Of a stretch of DNA of 64,000 nucleotides, positions 49,874 to 58,978 are shown one piece after another. Under the pieces are notes generated by a model, which did not search any database, had not been told where the DNA came from, and worked only from the letters and a program-made list of their open reading frames with translations. The position numbers and the translations under genes are program-made. The stretch comes from Oscillospiraceae bacterium (lineage in GTDB: Bacteria; Bacillota; Clostridia; Oscillospirales; Ruminococcaceae), in assembly GCA_017848115.1 (NCBI GenBank), contig JAGAKZ010000027.1, positions 1 through 64,000 of the forward strand, read 5' to 3'. The first letter of the stretch is position 1; each line of letters opens with the position of its first letter.

Positions 49874-49912
49874 AAAACAACAGATCTTGTTTTAAAAGAC
49901 CTGTTGTTTTAA
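49874..49912 (-). terminator. Terminator of the phosphofructokinase gene
   Basis: Stem AAAACAACAG/CTGTTGTTTT (49874-49883 with 49901-49910), T-rich on both strands. Confidence 0.8.
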
Positions 49913-49926
49913 AAGATATATATTAT

Positions 49927-51147
49927 TTATTTGAGTTCAAGATGAATAGGAAGACCATTTTTAGTTGGTGTGATTATTTCGCCCTGTATTAAAGGAAGTA
50001 TATAATCAAGAGCTTTATCCGATACATTGTTTTTATCTTCTGTTATCCATTCAAGCGGGAACAATTTTTCCTTGTTTGCTATCAATGATATATCACAGGA
50101 TTCAACCTTTATTTCGTATGGTGAAGTAGATACTCTCTTGAACACCATCATTTTTCCTGTTACACCGTTAAAAGATGCCTTTACTGCTTCACGTCCGACT
50201 GTTTCAGCTTCATCAAGATCAGTGCCTGATGAGAGATGAGAAGAACATCTCTGCATAACGTTAAGTTCTATTGAACGTACCTTACAGCCTATTCTGCCTG
50301 ATACCACTGTTTCAAGGAATTTTCCGAGCCCTGCAAGATACTTGTGACCAAATACGTCTACTGCTTCTGAAAGGTGACCGCTTGCGGCATACTGACCGCT
50401 TTCGTCTTTAAGGCCCTCGCTTACTGCAACAACAACTGAATTTTCAGTTTCATGAAGTTTATTTATGTCGTTTATAAACTTGTCAATGGAAAAAGGAACT
50501 TCCGGAAGGTAAATAAGCTGAGGAGCCGGTTGTCCGTTTACTCTTGGGAGTGCAGAAGAAGCAGTGAGCCAGCCTGCATCACGACCCATTATCTCTATAA
50601 TAGTTACTGATTTGAGATTGTAAACAGAGCTGTCTTTTATTATTTCAGAAACAGTTGTTGCAATATACTTTGCAGCAGAACCGTATCCCGGAGTATGATC
50701 TGTAATAGCAACGTCATTGTCTATTGTTTTAGGTATACCTACAACTTTTACATCTATACCTTTCTGAGCTGCGTAAAGTGAAAGCTTATGTACTGTATCC
50801 ATAGAATCGTTTCCGCCAATATAGAAGAAAGCTTTTATATTGTTCTTTTCAAAAGTTCTGAATATAGTTTCATAAATAGCTTCGTCTTCGCAATGGGGCT
50901 TGAGCTTTATTCGGCAAGAACCAAGCAGTGTTGCCGGCGTGCATTTTAATAAACCTAATGAATATTCATCATTAACTTGTTCGGAAAGATCAACGAGATT
51001 ATCATTGATTATTCCATCAATGCCGTTTTTTGAACCGAAAACCTTTTCAATACGATCATCACTGAGAGCTTCTCTTATAACACCTGCCAGAGATGCATTG
51101 ATAGCACAAGTAGGTCCGCCTGATTGAGCAACAGCAATATTTATCAT
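49927..51147 (-). CDS. 6-phosphofructokinase, probably PPi-dependent
   Basis: A 406-aa glycolytic PfkA-superfamily enzyme: AQSGGPTCAINASLAG (phosphate loop), YIGGNDSMDTVHKL and GIPKTIDNDVAITDHTPGYG. IMGRDAGWLTA and EGLKDESGQ follow. Asp in GGNDS and Lys in PKTIDND are the pair that marks pyrophosphate-using enzymes in this superfamily, as opposed to GGDGS in ATP enzymes. The ATG at 51147 is 7 bp after AGGAGG; the longer frame is unsupported. Own promoter at 51203-51232; divergent from hydE. Confidence 0.88.
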   Translation of the reverse strand: MINIAVAQSGGPTCAINASLAGVIREALSDDRIEKVFGSKNGIDGIINDNLVDLSEQVNDEYSLGLLKCTPATLLGSCRIKLKPHCEDEAIYETIFRTFEKNNIKAFFYIGGNDSMDTVHKLSLYAAQKGIDVKVVGIPKTIDNDVAITDHTPGYGSAAKYIATTVSEIIKDSSVYNLKSVTIIEIMGRDAGWLTASSALPRVNGQPAPQLIYLPEVPFSIDKFINDINKLHETENSVVVAVSEGLKDESGQYAASGHLSEAVDVFGHKYLAGLGKFLETVVSGRIGCKVRSIELNVMQRCSSHLSSGTDLDEAETVGREAVKASFNGVTGKMMVFKRVSTSPYEIKVESCDISLIANKEKLFPLEWITEDKNNVSDKALDYILPLIQGEIITPTKNGLPIHLELK

Positions 51148-51202
51148 TACAAATCCTCCTAAAAAATAAAACAAGTAATGTTACATAACCACATACAATT
51201 TT

Positions 51203-51232
51203 ATTATATCATGATGAGTTTGTGAAAGTCAA
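51203..51232 (-). promoter_or_regulatory. Promoter of the phosphofructokinase gene
   Basis: Minus strand TTGACT (51232-51227), 18 bp, TATAAT (51208-51203). Confidence 0.65.
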
Positions 51233-51314
51233 TAGTGTTTTTGCTGTTTTTTAATTTTTTAAGTAATTTTTTAAAGAAATGCGCCTGTAAATCAAAAAAA
51301 TATCAATCAATATA

Positions 51315-51344
51315 TTGACAGACTACACAAATATATTATATAAT
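51315..51344 (+). promoter_or_regulatory. Promoter of the hydE-murL-murD operon
   Basis: TTGACA (51315-51320), 18 bp, TATAAT (51339-51344). Confidence 0.7.
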
Positions 51345-51379
51345 ATACTAGTGCATAAGTGTATTATCTATGACATCAT

Positions 51380-51413
51380 GTCTTGAGTAAATCAATTTAC
51401 TTGAGACTTTTTT
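51380..51413 (+). terminator. Terminator/attenuator in the hydE leader
   Basis: Twelve-bp stem GTCTTGAGTAAA/TTTACTTGAGAC (two G-T pairs), loop TCAA, followed by TTTTTT. It lies between the promoter and the gene, so it may attenuate the operon. Confidence 0.75.
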
Positions 51414-51440
51414 AATAAAATTTTTATGAGAGTGGTTACT

Positions 51441-52484
51441 ATGAAAAATATTATAGACAAACTCAGAGATGAACAAAATATTTCGGACAAAGAATTAAAA
51501 GAACTTATAGAATATACAGGAAATTGTGACTATCTTCATTCCGAAGCCGACAAGGTACGCAGACAGAATTATGGTATAGATGTATATATAAGAGGTCTTA
51601 TAGAAATATCAAACTACTGTAAAAACAACTGCTACTATTGTGGTATACGTGCCGGAAATACAAACGTTGAAAGATACAGACTTTCCCGTGAGGATATACT
51701 TCACTGTTGCGAGATAGGTTATGAGCTCGGCTTCAGGACGTTTGTAATGCAAGGCGGAGAGGATCCGTTTTTTGATGATGATACTATGTGCAAGATCATA
51801 TCAGCAATACGTACAAAATATCCTGATTGTGCGATAACACTTTCACTTGGAGAAAAAAGCTATGAAAGTTACAAGGCATTTTTTGATGCCGGTGCAAACA
51901 GATATCTTTTAAGGCATGAAACGGCTGATGATATACACTATAATAAATTACACCCTGAAACAATGAAACTCAGTGACCGAAAAAAATGTCTTTATGACCT
52001 TAAAAAGATAGGTTTTCAAACAGGTGCAGGATTTCTTGTCGGTTCACCGTATCAGACAACTGAAAATATAATATCGGACTTTCGTTTTTTACAGGAACTT
52101 CAGCCTGAGATGATTGGAATAGGTCCTTTTCTTTCTCACAAAGATACTCCGTTTGCTCATTTTGAAAACGGAAGTGCACAGCAGTGTATAAAGTTTCTCT
52201 CTATACTCAGACTTATGTTTCCAAAAGCGCTTCTTCCGTCTACTACCGCTCTCGGAACTGCTCTTCCGGACGGCAGAGAACAAGGTATAAAAGCAGGGGC
52301 AAACGTAGTGATGCCTAATCTTTCACCAACTCAGTACAGAAAACTTTATGGTCTGTACGATAATAAGATATGTACAGGAAACGAAGCGGCAGAGTGCCTT
52401 TTATCACTCAGGGAAAGCATTGGTTCAATAGGATACAGAGTTGTTATTGACAGAGGCGATTTCGCAGGTATGAAACAATCATGA
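51441..52484 (+). CDS. hydE: [FeFe]-hydrogenase H-cluster maturase HydE
   Basis: A 347-aa radical SAM enzyme of the biotin-synthase/HydE group. The family signature RGLIEISNYCKNNCYYCGIR has cluster Cys61, Cys65 and Cys68. QGGEDPFFDDD, SLGEKSYESYKAFFDAG and YLLRHETAD follow. HydE acts with HydF and HydG in making the H-cluster; those genes are not in the window. The start at ATG 51441 follows GAGAGTGG; ATG 51426 lacks a Shine-Dalgarno. First gene of an operon with murL and murD, an unexpected combination. Confidence 0.88.
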   Translation: MKNIIDKLRDEQNISDKELKELIEYTGNCDYLHSEADKVRRQNYGIDVYIRGLIEISNYCKNNCYYCGIRAGNTNVERYRLSREDILHCCEIGYELGFRTFVMQGGEDPFFDDDTMCKIISAIRTKYPDCAITLSLGEKSYESYKAFFDAGANRYLLRHETADDIHYNKLHPETMKLSDRKKCLYDLKKIGFQTGAGFLVGSPYQTTENIISDFRFLQELQPEMIGIGPFLSHKDTPFAHFENGSAQQCIKFLSILRLMFPKALLPSTTALGTALPDGREQGIKAGANVVMPNLSPTQYRKLYGLYDNKICTGNEAAECLLSLRESIGSIGYRVVIDRGDFAGMKQS

Positions 52485-52496
52485 GGTGATTTACAA

Positions 52497-53870
52497 ATGA
52501 CAAAATTCAAGACATTCCGTGAAGACTACCCGGAATTTATATATAAAAGCTTTGAATTAAGCGAAACAGATGAAACAGTAAGTATAAAATATAATTTTGA
52601 AATAACAGATCTTGCAGAGTTTTCTCCGCAGTGGAAAATAAAAAAGAGTAATCCAAAACCTGTTACTCTCGATCCTGTTCTAAGAAAACTTGCATTTTCT
52701 CTTGGCATGGTAGAACTTGTGAGCTACTGGAAGATAACATGTTCACCTACTGTAAAAGTACTTTGCGGAAATCTTTGCAAAGAACAGAAAGATTGGTGGA
52801 AAACACAGTATTTTAACGGACTCGGCGAATTTTTCTACCGCAATAATATTACCACTGATTTTGATTCGTTTATGAAAATAGAATCAGGTTGTGAGAAAAC
52901 ACCTGTTTCTGAAGATAATAAGAAAAATCTCGAAGGTTGTCTTATTCCTGTTGGTGGCGGAAAAGATTCTATCGTTACGCTGAATATCTTAAAAAATATG
53001 AATTCTAAAAACTGCTGTTATCTGATAAATGAAAGAAATTCTATATATCAGTCAGCTTACACAGCAGGATATACCGAGCATGAAGTTATTCTCTCAACAA
53101 GAACTCTTGATCCAAATATGCTAAGACTTAACTCGGAAGGCTTCCTTAACGGACATACACCATTTTCAGCCATAGTTGCTTTTTCAGCTGTTCTTGCCGC
53201 ATATATAAATAATAAGAAATATGTAGTACTCTCAAATGAAGCAAGCGCAAACGAAAGCACAGTCAAAGGCTCTGACGTAAATCATCAGTACTCAAAGAGT
53301 TTTGAGTTTGAAAATGATTTTGTTTTGTATGAAAAGAAATATATAAACAGCGGAGTATTTTATTTTAGCTTACTTCGTCCCTGGAGCGAATTTCAGATCG
53401 CAGCATATTTTTCAAAACTTAAAGATTTTCATAAAATATTCAGAAGCTGTAACGTTGGCAGTAAAAAAGATGAGTGGTGCGGAAATTGTTCCAAATGCTT
53501 ATTTGTCTGCCTGATACTTTCACCGTTTATAGAGTATGAGCAGATATGTGATATGCTCGGAAATGACATGGCGAACAAAAAAGAACTGTTAGATGATTTT
53601 AAAAAGCTTATCGGCGAAAATGACGAAAAACCTTTTGAATGTGTAGGAAGTCGTGAAGAAATTAATTTTTCAGTTTCTGCAGCGATAAAAAATATCGAAG
53701 CAAGCGGACAAAAGCTCCCCTTTATGTTTGAATATTATAAAACAACACCACAGTATCAGGAATTTTCGACAAAAGAAAATCCGCTCTACAGTTATTATAA
53801 TGAAAATAATAATCTGCCTTCAGAATTTGAAGAATTGATGAGAGTGGCAAGTAAGGAGATCGCTTTATGA
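52497..53870 (+). CDS. murL: UDP-MurNAc-L-Ala-L-Glu epimerase MurL
   Basis: A 457-aa protein of the MurL family, which epimerises the L-Glu of UDP-MurNAc-L-Ala-L-Glu to D-Glu (defined in Xanthomonas oryzae). Family motifs: GLGEFFYRNNI; PP-loop-like PVGGGKDS (about 152-159); LNGHTPFSAIVAF; LSNEASANEST; INHQYSKS-type VNHQYSKSFEFE; SLLRPWSEFQIA; and the Cys motif DEWCGNCSKCLF. It is directly followed by a murD-type ligase overlapping by 4 bp, the pairing seen for MurD2-MurL. GAGGTGA upstream. Confidence 0.88.
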   Translation: MTKFKTFREDYPEFIYKSFELSETDETVSIKYNFEITDLAEFSPQWKIKKSNPKPVTLDPVLRKLAFSLGMVELVSYWKITCSPTVKVLCGNLCKEQKDWWKTQYFNGLGEFFYRNNITTDFDSFMKIESGCEKTPVSEDNKKNLEGCLIPVGGGKDSIVTLNILKNMNSKNCCYLINERNSIYQSAYTAGYTEHEVILSTRTLDPNMLRLNSEGFLNGHTPFSAIVAFSAVLAAYINNKKYVVLSNEASANESTVKGSDVNHQYSKSFEFENDFVLYEKKYINSGVFYFSLLRPWSEFQIAAYFSKLKDFHKIFRSCNVGSKKDEWCGNCSKCLFVCLILSPFIEYEQICDMLGNDMANKKELLDDFKKLIGENDEKPFECVGSREEINFSVSAAIKNIEASGQKLPFMFEYYKTTPQYQEFSTKENPLYSYYNENNNLPSEFEELMRVASKEIAL

Positions 53871-55204
53871 TAGAGTTATTAAAAAAATATATTTTTGAAA
53901 AAAATATCCTTATCTTAGGATATGGTCGTGAAGGCAGGTCTACTTACAGACGTATAAATGAAGCAGGCGGTTTTAAGTCTGTAACTATCGCAGATAAAAA
54001 CAATATTACAGACAATTTCACTGAAAATGTTTCTCTGATTTGCGGTGACGAATATCAGAAAACTCTGAACAATTATGATATTGTTTTCAAAAGTCCCGGA
54101 GTAGTTCTTGAAAAACCTTACGAAACATATTCCTGCTATATAACTTCTCAGACGGAAATTTTTATGGAGAAGTATTCGTCACAGATAATAGGTATAACAG
54201 GGACTAAAGGAAAAAGTACAACAACAACTCTTATTTACCATATACTTTCTGAAAATAAGAAAGATTGTGTGCTTACAGGAAATATAGGTATCCCCTCTTT
54301 TGATGTTATTGATGATATAACACCTGAAACTAAAATAGTTTTTGAAATGTCATGTCATCAGCTTGAAAATATACGTTTTTCTCCTAAAACAGCGTTATTT
54401 TTAAACCTTTTTGAAGAACATCTCGATCATTACGGAACTTTTGAAAAATACACTCTTGCAAAAGAGAATATTTACAGACATCAGGGTAAAGATGATACAC
54501 TCTACTGCAATATGGACATAGCACCCAGCAAAGAAAAGTGCAGTTCTCAGATAGTTACATTATCTCTTACAGATAACAGAGCGGACGTATTTGCGGATGA
54601 TAACAGTATAGTGTTAAACGGTAACAGATTTGATATTGCATATGAAAATTCACTTCTTGCCGGAAAGCATAATCACTATAACATTGCTGTTGCATTTGCA
54701 GTTTGCCACAAACTTGGTCTTTCTCCTGAAAATATCATAAATGCCGTATACACATACAAACCGCTCCCCCATCGACTTGAATTTGTCGGAGAATATGACG
54801 GAGTAAAATATTATGATGACTCTATTTCAACAATGTGCGAATCAGCTATTCAGGCAGTAAACAGCATAAATGATGCCGATACACTGATTGCAGGCGGTAT
54901 GGACAGAGGCATTGATTATACAGATCTGATAAAATTCTTTTCAGACTGCAAACTTTCAAATATAATTCTTATGTCTGATTCAGGCAGGAGAATATATGAT
55001 GAAATACAGCAAACATATGGCGAAAGCGAGTTTATTTCAAAGATAATACTTGTAAATAAGCTTGAAGATGCCGTAGAAACTGCAAAGAAAGTTACTGCAA
55101 AAGGTAAATCATGCATAATGTCCCCTGCGGCTGCGAGTTATAATGAGTTTAAGAATTTTGAAGAGCGTGGAGATGTATTTAAGGGGCTTGTTAAGGGCTT
55201 ATAG
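53867..55204 (+). CDS. MurD-type ligase, probably UDP-MurNAc-L-Ala--L-Glu ligase (MurD2)
   Basis: A 445-aa Mur ligase. N-terminal Rossmann-like domain (ILGYGREGRSTYRRI), ATP loop GITGTKGKSTTTTLIYHIL (about 104-122), FEMSCHQLENI, LNLFEEHLDHYG and GKHNHYNIAVAFAV. C-terminal YYDDSISTMCESAIQAV and AGGMDRGIDYTDL complete it. Overlap with murL implies that this ligase adds L-Glu, with MurL then inverting it, instead of MurD using D-Glu from MurI. A conventional MurD activity cannot be excluded from sequence alone. Terminator follows. Confidence 0.87.
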   Translation: MIELLKKYIFEKNILILGYGREGRSTYRRINEAGGFKSVTIADKNNITDNFTENVSLICGDEYQKTLNNYDIVFKSPGVVLEKPYETYSCYITSQTEIFMEKYSSQIIGITGTKGKSTTTTLIYHILSENKKDCVLTGNIGIPSFDVIDDITPETKIVFEMSCHQLENIRFSPKTALFLNLFEEHLDHYGTFEKYTLAKENIYRHQGKDDTLYCNMDIAPSKEKCSSQIVTLSLTDNRADVFADDNSIVLNGNRFDIAYENSLLAGKHNHYNIAVAFAVCHKLGLSPENIINAVYTYKPLPHRLEFVGEYDGVKYYDDSISTMCESAIQAVNSINDADTLIAGGMDRGIDYTDLIKFFSDCKLSNIILMSDSGRRIYDEIQQTYGESEFISKIILVNKLEDAVETAKKVTAKGKSCIMSPAAASYNEFKNFEERGDVFKGLVKGL

Positions 55205-55227
55205 TGGTTTTTAAATAAATATAAAAA

Positions 55228-55266
55228 AACAGGAAACTTACCTTGATGAGAGGAGTTTCCTGTTTT
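55228..55266. terminator. Bidirectional terminator
   Basis: Eleven-bp stem AACAGGAAACT/AGTTTCCTGTT (55228-55238 with 55254-55264) between convergent murD and AAA genes. Confidence 0.9.
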
Positions 55267-55279
55267 TGTATAATAGTAT

Positions 55280-56575
55280 TTACACAAGTTTATTCATCTT
55301 ATTTGCAAGATACAATGGCATATTCACAAAGCTGTCATTGGTATCATATCCAAGTTTAGAAAAACGAACTGCCTTTTCAGGTTTATATTCCTTGAGATAG
55401 TTTTTAAAACTTGCAGAAGTAATGCTTTCTCCGGCTTTAACCTCGATTGGAATAATATCCATTCCATTCTGAACGATAAAATCAATTTCGCTTGTAGCAG
55501 TTGGTGCATAGTATTTAGGCTCTGTATCGTACAGTGATTTTATCTGCTGTAATACATAGTTTTCTGTCAGTGCACCTTTGAACTGATAATCAGATTTTAA
55601 GATAATCGCCTCGTTGCTGACAGCCGCCATCTGCTTCATGAGTCCCACATCAAACATGAACAGCTTGAAATGATTTAACTGCTCGTATGCTTTTAAAGGG
55701 TGCTCCGGCTTGCTTACATTATATATACGCAGAACCATACCTGCTGACACAAGCCATTCTATTGCTTCCTCAAATTCTCTTGCTCTTGCGCCTTCACGAA
55801 CACAACCGTAAACAAATTTCTCATTATCCTTTGAAAGTTGAGTTACAAGGCTTCGGAACACCATCAGAATACGCCCGCTGTTTACTTTTCCATTGTGTTT
55901 GGAGAAGTCATTTTCATATAATTCAATCAATTCCTGCTGAATACGGGAAACTTCAGCAGGGTCTTTGTGCGTAATCCACGACTGCACGCATTCGGGCATA
56001 CCACCAATAATCAAATAAGAGTTGTAAGCATCAAGCAACTTATGGTGGAAGATATCTTCGATCTGCTGTCCTTTCTCAATGTCGTTGTAGTAAGAATACA
56101 GCCCCTCATCTGTAGCAGAAAGAAACTCATCAAATGTCATAGGACTTATATTAAGAAGATTTACCTTGCCTACAGGGTATGATTTAGGTTTGGCAAGCAA
56201 AGTTCCAAGCAGACTGCCTGCTGATATGATGTGATATTCATTTGCTTTTTCACAGAAGTATTTCAAGGAATTAAGAGCCTCAGAACATTCCTGTATCTCG
56301 TCAAATATGATCAGATGCTTTTGGGCAAGAATCTTTTTGCCTTTTATCAAACCTAAAAGCTCAATAATTCTGTGGGGATTTTTATTAGATTCAAATATAG
56401 ACTTTAATTCGTCTTCTTCGTCAAAGTTAAAATAAAATGTATCTTCATAATAAAGTCTGCCGAATTCCTCCATGAGCCAGGTTTTGCCTACCTGTCTTGC
56501 ACCCTTGAGTACAAGAGGCTTGCGGTCAGTGCTTTTTTTCCAAGCTAAAAGATCGTTTATTGCGTTACGTTTCAC
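55280..56575 (-). CDS. AAA_14/DUF4143-type ATPase
   Basis: 431 aa. N-terminal AAA domain with Walker A LKGARQVGKTWLM (about 23-35) and Walker B HLIIFDEIQEC, then SAGSLLGTLL and YPVGKVNLLNISPMTFDEF. The C-terminal DUF4143 region resembles a nuclease-like domain (YYAPTATSEIDFIVQNG; PIEVKAGES). Numerous paralogues occur in anaerobes; the function is uncertain and toxin-antitoxin-like or defence roles have been discussed. The start codon is GTG after AAGGAGTGTG. TTTTACACATT words repeat in its upstream region. Confidence 0.85.
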   Translation of the reverse strand: MKRNAINDLLAWKKSTDRKPLVLKGARQVGKTWLMEEFGRLYYEDTFYFNFDEEDELKSIFESNKNPHRIIELLGLIKGKKILAQKHLIIFDEIQECSEALNSLKYFCEKANEYHIISAGSLLGTLLAKPKSYPVGKVNLLNISPMTFDEFLSATDEGLYSYYNDIEKGQQIEDIFHHKLLDAYNSYLIIGGMPECVQSWITHKDPAEVSRIQQELIELYENDFSKHNGKVNSGRILMVFRSLVTQLSKDNEKFVYGCVREGARAREFEEAIEWLVSAGMVLRIYNVSKPEHPLKAYEQLNHFKLFMFDVGLMKQMAAVSNEAIILKSDYQFKGALTENYVLQQIKSLYDTEPKYYAPTATSEIDFIVQNGMDIIPIEVKAGESITSASFKNYLKEYKPEKAVRFSKLGYDTNDSFVNMPLYLANKMNKLV

Positions 56576-56746
56576 ATTATCACACTCCTTATAAATGGTA
56601 TTATACCACTTTTCAAGGAGTATTTCAATAGCATTTTACACATTTTAAGGAGTGTATTTAAATGTGTTTTACACATTATCTTAAAATTTTCAATTTCCAC
56701 AATATATTTACGACCTCTACCATCCCAAAGTAGCGATCGTTTTATA
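56576..56746. other. Non-coding spacer with repeated ACACATT words
   Basis: 171 bp between two minus-strand genes. Contains CATTTTACACATTTT, GTGTATTTAAATGTG and TTTTACACATTATC, that is AATGTGTAAAA-type half sites in both orientations, which could be operator sequences for the downstream ATPase gene. Confidence 0.4.
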
Positions 56747-58030
56747 TTACTTTATTGTATAAACAACAGCTCTGGCTTCGCCAATTTTCTTTATCAGTCC
56801 ATCTTTTATAAGGGTGTTTAATAATTTTACAGCGACAGATTTTGAACATTTCAGATGTGTTTCTATATCTTTTCGTGTAACCTTATCCTTAGCGTTGAAA
56901 ACCGTCAATACTTTATCTCTATCGGACATATTATCATCTATTTTATTTATCATCTTCGGAAGTGTTACGGCAAATGAAGCTGTTGCAGGATTGAAGACAG
57001 GTTGCAATAGCTGATCCTGATATGTTTCGACAATACGCTTAATTCCTGTACCGTAACTTTCAATTAGTTTTAAGCGATAAAAAATATTTGCAATTATAAT
57101 ATTTCTTGATTGAGAAATGCCGTTCTTTATATCATCTATGGTAATTCCTTTGACAAGACCTCCAAGAGAAACAAATTCTATTCTATCATCAAATATATTG
57201 ACAATAATACTTCCTGAATAGTCATAATCTCTGTGAACAATAGAATTTATAAGTGCTTCTCTTAATGCAAATTCAGGATAATCAGGGTGCTCAACCCGTT
57301 TAAGACCGTCAAATGTTGAATTGAGATTGTTGCTCAGACTGATAAACTCATAAGTTTCGGTCATCTGCTTTAAAATAGAACCATTATACTCTTTGCGTGT
57401 TTTGAATTTTGTTTTACCTGTTCCTTCATATACAGCGCATTTTATGCTATGTTCACACTGGTCTGACAAAAGCAGTCCTGCATTTGTATAATATCCGTCT
57501 GCATCAATAAGTCCGAGTGAGCGTTTTTGTGGTTCTCCAAATGCAACGTCACTATCTGAAAAAAACTTTTCAGCATAATTAAATGTCAGTTCCTGGTTGA
57601 TACAGCGTGACTTATCAAATGCTATACCACCGCTTTCACGTAACATTTCTCTTATCATTTCATCTGTTGCGGGTACAGATGAAATACCATGACGTACAAA
57701 TACACCTGTGGGTTTCAGTCCTTTATCTGTGAAATGATAAGGGCGTTTTGTTCCTCGGAGAACAGTAACATGAACTATAGATAAATCGTTTTCTTTAATT
57801 TCTTCAATATTTGTATAGGCAGTAAGATCAGGTTTTATTCCATCACGAATCATATTTCCTATAGCTTCCATTGTTTTTTCGACATTATCTATACCGATGA
57901 CCTCTCCGTTATCGTCAACACCTACATATATTTCGCCACCATCGCAATTTGCAAAAGCAATAATTTCTTTTTTAAAATCAGTATTCAGCACACGTTTTAG
58001 TTCAACGGTGTATGATTCTTTATATTTCAT
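56747..58030 (-). CDS. AlbA_2 / ATP-binding (Schlafen-like, HATPase_c_4) protein with winged helix
   Basis: 427 aa. N-terminal AlbA_2 domain (ESYTVELKRV; EIIAFANCDGGEIYVGVDDNGEVIGID). A central GHKL-like segment (ALREALINSIVHRDYDYSG; EFVSLGGLVKGITIDDI) follows, and a C-terminal winged helix (KVTRKDIETHLKCSKSVAVK). This family is annotated as putative transcriptional regulators or helicase-related proteins. GAGG lies before the ATG. Own promoter at 58070-58098. Confidence 0.83.
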   Translation of the reverse strand: MKYKESYTVELKRVLNTDFKKEIIAFANCDGGEIYVGVDDNGEVIGIDNVEKTMEAIGNMIRDGIKPDLTAYTNIEEIKENDLSIVHVTVLRGTKRPYHFTDKGLKPTGVFVRHGISSVPATDEMIREMLRESGGIAFDKSRCINQELTFNYAEKFFSDSDVAFGEPQKRSLGLIDADGYYTNAGLLLSDQCEHSIKCAVYEGTGKTKFKTRKEYNGSILKQMTETYEFISLSNNLNSTFDGLKRVEHPDYPEFALREALINSIVHRDYDYSGSIIVNIFDDRIEFVSLGGLVKGITIDDIKNGISQSRNIIIANIFYRLKLIESYGTGIKRIVETYQDQLLQPVFNPATASFAVTLPKMINKIDDNMSDRDKVLTVFNAKDKVTRKDIETHLKCSKSVAVKLLNTLIKDGLIKKIGEARAVVYTIK

Positions 58031-58069
58031 GGAAATGCCTCTTTTCTAAAATTATCGTTTCTATTGATT

Positions 58070-58098
58070 ATTATATCATTTATTTTAATAAACATCAA
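58070..58098 (-). promoter_or_regulatory. Promoter of the AlbA_2 gene
   Basis: Minus strand TTGATG (58098-58093), 17 bp, TATAAT (58075-58070) with TGA extension. Confidence 0.65.
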
Positions 58099-58205
58099 TG
58101 GGTGGAATCGTTTTTATCGTTTTTAGAAATCGATTAATTGATTTGCGTGGTACTAGATTGGTTAGTGTATAATTTATGTGGGCAAAAAATAAGTAAAAAT
58201 AAAAA

Positions 58206-58231
58206 AAGATGGCAAAAAGGCTTGCCATCTT
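58206..58231 (-). terminator. Hairpin terminator at the edge of a transposase remnant
   Basis: Stem AAGATGGCAA/TTGCCATCTT with T-run on the minus strand. A 10-bp inverted repeat TTAGTCACAA / TTGTGACTAA (58230-58239 and 58280-58289) follows. Confidence 0.65.
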
Positions 58232-58289
58232 AGTCACAATATGTTTAAATATAAGTTGTCGAAAATATATAGAAAGTAGTTGTGACTAA

Positions 58290-58744
58290 TAACGAGTATA
58301 ACATATTCAATCGAAATTGACAATAGTAAATTTGAAAATCTTCAGGAAGCAATCAATAAAATAACAGAGACAGTATATGAAACAGGAAAAAAACTGATTC
58401 AGCAGATGATAGAAAAAATGGATCAGACAATACTAAAAGAAAGAGATAAAAGTCGATATAGATGTAAGGGAAAAAGAAGAATAGAAAAGAATCATGAAAT
58501 GACAAAGCTGAATAAGAACGAGATGATTAAAGGAAAAGTAGAAACAGAAATTTTGTATGAAGAAGCGGATGGGAATTGGTTGAGATTACAGGGACTCGAC
58601 AGAAAGAAGTATGGTTCATCACGAGAAATGAAGATAATGATAGCATACGATGGAGTAAAATATCATGCGCAAAAAAATAATACGTATAGAAGAGAGTTAG
58701 ATAATAAGGTGGCATATGCGAGCTTTGAATCAGTGAAGAATTAG
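58290..58744 (+). pseudogene. Remnant of a UPF0236/ISLre2-family transposase
   Basis: In one frame the segment reads IEIDNSKFENLQEAINKI, then GKKLIQQMIEKMDQTIL, RDKSRYRCKGKRRIEK and later EILYEEADGNWLRLQG, DRKKYGSSREMKIMIAYDG and NKVAYASFESVKN. These are consecutive blocks of the UPF0236 transposase N-terminal half. About 70 residues are missing between the second and third blocks and the C-terminal half is absent, so the gene is dead. A normal transposase is about 450 aa. Confidence 0.75.
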
Positions 58745-58825
58745 CGCTCCACAAGATCCATCACCGTCATGTTTTTCTTCTGTGGATCGATCATCGCATC
58801 AAGGTCATAGCCAATGAAAGAGTAA
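58745..58825 (-). pseudogene. Fragment of a tyrosine integrase N-terminus
   Basis: The minus strand reads YSFIGYDLDAMIDPQKKNMT and VMDLVER, like the arm-binding to core-binding junction of Tn916-type integrases. It is abutted directly to the transposase remnant. Only 27 codons survive. Confidence 0.45.
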
Positions 58826-58978
58826 TATGGAAAATTTTTATCTTGTATTACCTTCTGAAATATGTTAAGATTATAGCGGTTAATTTATAAGAAATCAAGG
58901 CGAAAGATATGACAGGGTTAAGCATGGGATGTAAATGCGTTTGAATCGGGATTTAAGGTAAAAATGGAGGAGATTATA

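Noticed and set aside
56576-58030. DUF4143 ATPase and AlbA_2 gene as a defence island
   Set aside because: Both families occur widely as solitary genes; no nuclease, methylase or other defence partner is next to them, so there is no support beyond location near mobile-element scraps.
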